Shown: positions 18,601-64,000 of the stretch, piece after piece
Layout: each line of letters begins with the position of its first letter
Position numbering within the stretch: position 1 is the first letter of the stretch
Source of the DNA: Rhabdophis nuchalis
Taxonomy: Eukaryota > Chordata > Lepidosauria > Squamata > Natricidae
DNA length: 64,000 nt
Assembly: GCA_039707465.1 (NCBI GenBank)
Contig: CM077643.1
Coordinates: 326,902,919-326,966,918, forward strand
Direction: 5' to 3'
Notes under the pieces: generated by a model
The model's input: only the letters and a program-made list of their open reading frames with translations
Database searches by the model: none
Told to the model about the DNA's origin: nothing
Made by a program: the position numbers and the translations under genes

Positions 18601-18875
18601 TATAGCCAGCAGCAGCAGTCCAGGGGCAGGAAAGCTGAGTGAGAAAGAGAAGGCTAGCTCCCGCTGTCAGTTTTATTATCTCTTCTATCTTCCCTTCCTG
18701 TACAGAGCCAAGTAAAGGGGAGTCGGTGGGGAAACCTTCCGTCTTTGGGCCACTTTGCAAGATTAATTTCCTTTACAAGAAATACCACCATCCCCATTGT
18801 TACAATCATCTTGAGAAGATCCTTCATAACTTACAGTAACCATCTACAGCGGTGAAAAAGGATCCGATCTCTAAG

Positions 18876-58761
<39,886 letters not shown>

Positions 58762-58974
58762 GTAAGTTGGATTCCCTTGCCTGCAAAAATATCTATCCAG
58801 TGTTTTCCCTTTGAAATAGGATTTAAAATCAAATTCATGGTTCAAATGGAAAAAAAAAAGTGGACAAGAAAGAGAGACTCAGAATATAGTAACAACATAG
58901 GAGGAAGGAATAGACTGAGGGATACAAAAGCCAGCAATTAAAATATCAATTGTAAAATAAAGTCAATAGGCTTA

Positions 58975-59207
58975 GCTTGTCTGATAGTTCCTTGGCTCCT
59001 GATGAGGTTGCTGCTGACATGCAATCCTATTCAGCAGAGTTGGATTCCAGCTAAGAAGGTGGAAGTGACAGAGTCTTGGGATGCTGTTTGGGATGGGTTT
59101 AAGGATTTTGACCCCAAGAAAGTTGGCAGGTTGTTCAGAGCCAGGGACAATTCCACCTGTGTTTTGAGCCAATGCCCTCCTGGTTCAGGCCTTGGAGTGG
59201 GGGGAAG
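58975..59207 (+). mobile_element. LINE-like fragment, left of the large transposon
   Basis: Sequence such as TGATGAGGTTGCTGCTGACA and GGTGGAAGTGACAGAGTC reads into the 59208 junction, and continues in style on the other side at 62690. Probably one LINE copy split by the insertion. Confidence 0.4.
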
Positions 59208-59819
59208 TACCGTATTTGCCGGCGTATAAGACGACTGGGCGTATAAGACGACCCCCCATCATTTCCACTCAAAATATAGAGTTTGTTATATACTCCCCGT
59301 ATAAGACTACCCCCTCTTCTGCACACCTTCCACACACCAAATAAAACGTTTGACTGCTGGACAAATATCAACAATACAATGACTGAAATTTGTTTCAATC
59401 CGTCCCTCATCACCCAATACTTCAAACTCCCGGCAAATTAATCTCTCCACAGGCTACATCACCCTGATTCTACCGATTTCTTGGGGAAAAGGTGCAGAGC
59501 AGGCAGAGAAACGGTGAGGAGGGGGGTGGGTGGAAAAGAGCGATCCAAGGCCACATAGGAAAAGCCCCTGCCACCAGCTTCCCGGGAAAGCAACTCACCC
59601 ACCCTTCCTCCTTTCCCTCCCCCCCTCTTCCACCATATTACCAGGGTTTGGCAAGGGGTGAGGCGGAGAGGGGAGCAGCAGCAGCAGAGGCACCTGCTTG
59701 GGCACGACAGCGACAAGATCGCTTGCCTGCTTACTGTCCAGCTCCCACGCTGCTGGTGCCGGGCGGGGGGGGGAGGGATGCTTCCCCGTTCCCCTTGGCA
59801 ACCAGGCCCTCCACTTCTG

Positions 59820-60006
59820 GATTCCCTTCCTTTCCTTTCCATTCCTCTCCATTCCTCTCCATTCCTTTCCTTTCCTTCCTTCCATTGCCTCCTTCCCCCT
59901 CCCTCCCTTCTTTCCTTCCTTCCCTCTTACCCTCCATCCCTCTTTCTTTTTCTTTCTTTCTCCTCTGTTTCTCTCTCTCTCTCTCCTCCCCCCCCACCCA
60001 TCTGTC

Positions 60007-60054
<48 letters not shown>

Positions 60055-60130
60055 TGGGTGTGTGTCTGTTTCCCCCTCTCTCTCTTTCTGTCTCTCTAAG
60101 TCTGCCATTCTCTCCCTCCCTCCACCCGGG
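59820..60130. repeat. Pyrimidine tract 1 with GT microsatellite
   Basis: CCATTCC and TTTCC repeats, then CTTTCTTT, a CTCTCTCTC run, and (GT)n at about 60010-60052. Confidence 0.9.
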
Positions 60131-60134
60131 GAAG

Positions 60135-60736
60135 CAGCATGTCAGTTGCGGAGGTTATCCCGCAGCGAGCGGACAGAAGACCCAAGCTGCGGCTAGTGCA
60201 GGTGAGGAGGAGGGGCCAGCATGTCGACTGGGAAGGTTATCCCGCAGCGGGCGGGCGGGCGAAGGACCCAAGCTGCGTGCTGCCGAAGCCGTCCGGGGCT
60301 GGGCGTGCGGCGCCCGGATGGCTTTGGCGGCACGCAGCTTGGGTCCTTCGCCCGCCCGCCCGCTGCGGGATAACCTTCCCAGTCGACATGCTGGCCCCTC
60401 CAGGAAGCCCCGGAAGGTGCAGGGCGCTGAGGTGGCCGTCGGAAGGAGGCGTCCTTTCCATTCCTCTCCATTCCTTTCCTTTCCTTTCCTTTCCTTCCTT
60501 CCATTGCCTCCCTCCCCCTCCCTCCCTTCTTTCCTTCCTTCCCTCTTACCCTCCATCCCTCTTTCTTTTTCTTTCTTTCTTTCCTTCCTTCCTTCTTTCA
60601 CTGCTCCCTTCCTCCTCCCTCCCCCTTCTTTCTTTCACTCCCTCCCTCCCACCCTCCATTCATCTTTTTTCCTATTTTTCTTTCTTTCTCCTTCTCTGTT
60701 TCTCTCTCTCTCTCTCCTCCCCCCCACCCATCTGTC

Positions 60737-60767
<31 letters not shown>

Positions 60768-60985
60768 CTGGGTGTGTCTGGGTGTGTGTCTGTTTCCCCC
60801 TCTCTCTCTTTCTGTCTCTCTAAGTCTGCCTCTCTCTCTCCCTCCACCCGGGGAAGCAGCATGTCAGTTGCGGAGGTTATCCCGCAGCGAGCGGACAGAA
60901 GACCCAAGCTGCGGCTAGTGCAGGCGAGGAGGAGGGGCCAGCATGTCGACTGGGAAGGTTATCCCGCCCGCCCGCTGCCGGCACC
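60135..60985. repeat. Duplicated block with 722-bp period
   Basis: CAGCATGTCAGTTGCGGAGG through GCGGACAGAAGACCCAAGCT occurs at 60135 and again at 60857. A second pyrimidine/GT tract (60447-60850) sits between them and repeats tract 1 in order. The second copy diverges after ATCCCGCC. Confidence 0.88.
60211..60399. repeat. 189-bp GC-rich palindrome
   Basis: Left arm AGGGGCCAGCATGTCGACTG, right arm CAGTCGACATGCTGGCCCCT. Complementarity continues through the GGGCGGGCGGGCGAAGGACC segment and its complement. Confidence 0.92.
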
Positions 60986-60987
60986 GG

Positions 60988-61151
60988 AGTCTCTGCGCGG
61001 CTGTGGAGGGTTTCCTCCTTTCCCCTCTCTCTTCTCCCTCTGTGTGTCTGTAGAAAGACGGGGGGGGGGAGGGAATCAGAGTCTAACAGACACACAGAGG
61101 GGGAAGAGACAGAGGGGGAAAGAGGAAACCCTCCACAGCCGCGCGGAGACT
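60988..61151. repeat. 164-bp palindrome with CT/GA core
   Basis: Left arm AGTCTCTGCGCGGCTGTGGA, right arm TCCACAGCCGCGCGGAGACT, with GGGTTTCCTC and GAGGAAACCC next inside. Confidence 0.9.
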
Positions 61152-62538
61152 TGCCGCTTTTCCATGCATGCCTATCTTTTGCACGTCAACCAGTCGGGGC
61201 ATCTGAGGTCCATACTCAACTGGAGGGCGCCGCGTTGGGGAAGCGCCCCCCCCAGCCCCGGGGCTTCCCCCTCCCTTCTTTCCCTCGCCTCCTTCCGAGC
61301 CAAGGATATCTATTCTCCATGGTGCCGCCGTTCCCTTCTCCGCATGGCCCGAGTGCCTGTTCCTTACTGCGATGATCTCAGCAGCTGCCAGCGCGCCGCC
61401 CGTTTCGCCCGCTCACGGCTCTTGCCTGCGGCTCTTCTTGCCCGCTGCCCGCCTGGACGCGGCCAGTCAAAAGCCGGGAGGGAGGCGAGCCCCTTCCACG
61501 GCATGGAAAAGCGGCAACTCTCCGCTTTCGCGCGCCACCCGTTTCGCCCGCGGAGAGTTGCCGCTTTTCCATGCCGTGGAAGGGGCTCGCCTCCCTCCCG
61601 GCTTTTGACTGGCCGCGTCCAGACGGGCAAGAAGAGCCGTGAGCGGGCGAAACGGGTGGCGCGCGAAAGCGGAGAGTTGCCGCTTTTCCATGCCATGGAA
61701 GGAGCTCGCCTCCCTCCCGGCTTTTGACTGGCCGCGTCTGGACGGGCAGCGGGCAAGAAGAGCCGTGAGTGGGCGAAACGGGTGGCGCGCGAAAGCGGAA
61801 AGTTGCCGTTTTTCCATGCCATGGAAGGAGCTCGCCTCCCTCCCGGCTTTTGACTGGCCACGTCCAGACGGGCAGCGGGCAAGAAGAGCCGTGAGTGGGC
61901 GAAACGGGTGGCGCGCGAAAGCGGAGAGTTGCCGCTTTTCCATGCCATGGAAGGAGCTCGCCTCCCTCCCGGCTTTTGACTGGCCACGTCCAGACGGGCA
62001 GTGGGCAAGAAGAGCCGTGAGTGGGCGAAACGGGCGGCGCGCGAAAGCGGAGAGTTGCCGCTTTTCCATGCCGTGGAAGGGGCTCGCCTCCCTCCCGGCT
62101 TTTGACTGGCCGCGTCCAGATGGGCAAGAAGAGCCGTGAGCGGGCGAAACGGGTGGCGCGCGAAAGCGGAGAGTTGCCGCTTTTCCATGCCGTGGAAGGG
62201 GCTCGCCTCCCTCCCGGCTTTTGACTGGCCGCGTCCAGGCGGGCAGCGGGCAAGAAGAGCCGCGGGCAAGAGCCGTGAGCGGGCGAGACGGCGGCGCGCT
62301 GGCAGCTGCTGAGATCATCGCAGTAAGGAACAGGCACTCGGGCCATGCGGAGAAGGGAACGGCGGCACCATGGAGAATAGATATCCTTGGCTCGGAAGGA
62401 GGCGAGGGAAAGAAGGGAGGGGGCAGCCCCGGGGCTGGGGGGGGGCGCTTCCCCAACGCGGCGCCCTCCAGTTGAGTATGGACCTCAGATGCCCCGACTG
62501 GTTAACGTGCAAAAGATAGGCATGCGTGGAAAAGCGGC
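61152..62538. repeat. 400-bp inverted arms around a tandem array
   Basis: 61152-61551 and 62139-62538 are near-complete reverse complements (both contain GTCCATACTCAACTGGAGGG or its complement, and the AAGGATATCTATTCTCCATG segment). Between them lie direct repeats of a GGAGAGTTGCCGCTTTTCCA unit. Confidence 0.9.
61552..62263 (+). repeat. 119/126-bp minisatellite, six copies
   Basis: Unit starts at 61552, 61671, 61797, 61923, 62049 and 62168, spacing 119, 126, 126, 126 and 119. The 7-bp difference is presence or absence of CAGCGGG-type sequence before CAAGAAGAGCC. One inverted copy precedes it. The spacings not divisible by three exclude a shared protein repeat frame across all units. Confidence 0.9.
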
Positions 62539-62689
62539 CAGTCTCCGCGCGGCGGCTCCGCGCGGCTCTGTACGGCATCTGGGGACCTCGCGGATGACCC
62601 GGCGTATAAGACGACCCCCCCACTTGGAGGCATGTTTTTCGGGGCCAAAAAGTCGTCTTATACGCCGGCACATACGGTATGTGGGTAGC

Positions 62690-63170
62690 TCCATGTGATA
62701 GTAAATGCCACCTTGTGGAAGGAGGTGGTTCTGCGGGCTCTGCAAGAAGTAGTGGTAGATCTGCCCCTTCAAGAGATCATTGATGGATCACCAGATGCTG
62801 GTTTTTAAGCAGATTGAAAATCATACCTGGCATTAGATCAGGTTACTTATGGGACTGCCTTCTCCCAAAAATTTCTGCCTGTCCCATAGGGAGGATATAT
62901 TCTGGTTCTCTCACTGAAACATGGGTAGTAATACCTTACCTATCTTATGGGTAGTAAAACGGTGCCCTTTTGGTGGGAGTCCATGTGCTCTGGAACAGCC
63001 TTTTCCCTTTTATATGCTAAATCCCAAATTTGCTTGCCTTTAAAAAGCAATGAAGACCTGACTTTTTCCATAGATGTTTGTATTGAGTTGAGTCAACGTT
63101 TGGTTGTTTTTGCTGTGGTATTTCATGATTTATTTAATTATCTTGAAATTTCATGCACACCTAGACAGCA
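62690..63170 (+). mobile_element. LINE-like fragment, right of the large transposon
   Basis: CATGTGCTCTGGAACAGCCT, AAAAGCAATGAAGACCTGAC and TTTTTCCATAGATG resemble an L2-type ORF2 end as at 51957-52235. It probably continues 58975-59207. Confidence 0.5.
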
Positions 63171-63358
63171 AAAAGTATTCTTCACGGTGATTCACAAAGC
63201 AATGCAGGTCAAGAGCGTGTGATATGATGACTGAAGCAAATATAGTCATTGATGGGGCCTTCACTGCTGTCAAAGATTTGCTCTGGGAAAACACTGAAGC
63301 TTTCAGAACCTATCTGCATATAGAAAGTAGCCTTCATTAATCTTTTGGAACTTTAAAG

Positions 63359-63445
63359 CAGGGGTCTCCAACCTTTGCAACTTTAACTTTAAGTCTGGGA
63401 GCTGAAGTCCTTCAGACTTAAAGTTGCAAAGGTTGGAGACCCCTG
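63359..63445. mobile_element. Short fold-back hAT MITE, 87 bp
   Basis: Starts CAGGGGTCTCCAACCTTTGC and ends GCAAAGGTTGGAGACCCCTG, exact complements. Perfect 8-bp duplications CTTTAAAG. It is an internally deleted version of 20428-20562. Confidence 0.93.
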
Positions 63446-63775
63446 CTTTAAAGTACTATTAGACAAATAATCCTGAGACAACTAACAAAGTATGAATAAA
63501 GCTGTATTAAAATAAATAGAACAAATCTGCCATTGGGAGAGGTGTCAAACCATGCACTCTACATATCCACCCCTTTCTAGCTACCCCCGCCCAAGTGTTT
63601 CTTCACACATTGTGCTTTTAGCCCTGCACAATTCAAGAAAATATGATTCTACGTGTACCAGTTAATGGTGGAACAGCTGCGAAAGTGCTGGTTTAATCAT
63701 TCCCCGAGAGCCTTTGGGCAGTATTTGCTATTCAGGAAAAAGGCTTCTTCAACAGGAATCTGCGGAGTGACCTTA

Positions 63776-64000
63776 TGAGCCAAGGTGGCGCAGAGTTTAG
63801 AATGCAATACTGCAAGTTAATTCTGCTGCCTGCCGTCTGCCTGCACTTTAGCAGTTCAATTCTCACCGGCTTAGCCATCCTCGGCATGAGGACCCAGATT
63901 GTTGGGGGCAATATACTGATTTTGTAAACCGCTTAGAGGGAGTTGTAAGGCACTGTGAAGCGGTATATGAATCTAAGTGCTATTGCTAAGTGCTATCATC
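63776..64000 (+). mobile_element. tRNA-derived SINE, reaching the window edge
   Basis: GAGCCAAGGTGGCGCAGAGT head (A box), GCAGTTCAATTCTCACCGGC (B box), GGACCCAGATTGTTGGGGGC, CTGTAAACCGCTTAGAGGG-type body (here TTTGTAAACCGC) and a GTGCTATTGCTAAGTGCTAT tail. The fullest copy of the family in this window. Confidence 0.87.

Larger units (their letters stand above)
59210..62677. mobile_element. TA-flanked inverted-repeat transposon with nested palindromes and satellite core, 3.47 kb
   Basis: Left end CCGTATTTGCCGGCGTATAA followed by GACGAC; right end GTCGTC followed by TTATACGCCGGCACATACGG. The ends pair with one mismatch over 26 bp and are bordered by TA. Sub-terminal GTATAAGACGACCCCCC repeats occur at both ends. 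In order the interior holds a GC-rich block, two pyrimidine tracts with GT repeats, palindromes at 60211-60399 and 60988-61151, and a 400-bp inverted pair around a tandem array. No transposase domain was recognised; it appears non-autonomous and foldback-like. Confidence 0.85.
58762..64000. other. ACTN2 intron 11 (partial)
   Basis: At least 5.2 kb, two thirds of it a single TA-flanked transposon (59210-62677). LINE-like sequence flanks it. A fold-back hAT MITE and a SINE follow near the edge. Confidence 0.7.

Noticed and set aside
59658..61727. A 689-codon plus-strand open frame, the longest in the window
   Set aside because: It runs through pyrimidine tracts, a GT microsatellite and palindromes. 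The protein is Pro/Ser/Phe runs and VCVCVC strings with no domain. Frames of similar length exist on the other strand, as expected from stop-poor GC-rich repeats.
61552..62263. Regularly spaced repeats resembling an array of the CRISPR kind
   Set aside because: Units are 119-126 bp with no unique spacers, in a vertebrate genome and inside a transposon.
61364..62456. Three overlapping minus-strand frames of 301-329 codons with apparent repeats (FHGMEKRQLSAFAR)
   Set aside because: They are translations of the 119/126-bp minisatellite in all three frames. The repeated peptide comes from the DNA repeat, and the 119-bp units shift frame relative to each other.

Overview
The window is vertebrate nuclear DNA, most likely from a squamate reptile and probably a snake. 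It has two multi-exon genes with GT-AG introns. The rest is dense with repeats typical of squamates: CR1 LINE 3' ends, Sauria-type tRNA SINEs ending in ACCTTT repeats, other tRNA- and 5S-derived SINEs, and many small hAT and TA-target DNA transposons. I see no bacterial, viral or CRISPR features. The species call rests on repeat style and protein similarity recalled from memory; no search was run.

Region 1 (about 1-13,260, minus strand) is the 5' part of HEATR1 (UTP10/BP28 family), a nucleolar HEAT-repeat protein of the small-subunit processome. Thirteen exons (2-14 by vertebrate numbering) were placed to the base. They keep one frame from an ATG at 11613 to codon 575, and the gene runs off the left edge. 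A CpG-rich block at about 12,785-13,262 with ETS-like motifs is the likely promoter and untranslated first exon.

Region 2 (13,263-18,540) is the short intergenic space. It holds a fold-back repeat beside the HEATR1 island, a TA-target MITE, a Sauria SINE with target-site duplication, and unique sequence.

Region 3 (18,540-64,000, plus strand) is the 5' part of ACTN2 (sarcomeric alpha-actinin-2). A TATA-like element and E-boxes precede exon 1. Exons 1-11 encode the N-terminal segment, both calponin-homology domains and the start of the spectrin rod, about 420 codons. Their lengths (115, 120, 87, 88, 79, 82, 86, 93, 231, 148 for exons 2-11) match what I recall of vertebrate ACTN2. The gene runs off the right edge in intron 11. 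HEATR1 and ACTN2 are also neighbours, head to head, in mammals and birds, so the synteny supports both calls.

The most unusual content is in ACTN2 introns. Two TA-flanked inverted-repeat transposons (52,614-53,760 and 59,210-62,677) carry very GC-rich interiors made of nested palindromes and tandem repeats. The larger one has 400-bp inverted arms around a 119/126-bp repeat array. Other notable items are near-perfect fold-back hAT MITEs with intact 8-bp target duplications, a hAT nested in a hAT, a LINE inside a hAT, a 5S-like SINE, and an isolated 19-bp-stem hairpin. Long open frames in the GC-rich or simple-repeat areas look compositional, not genes.
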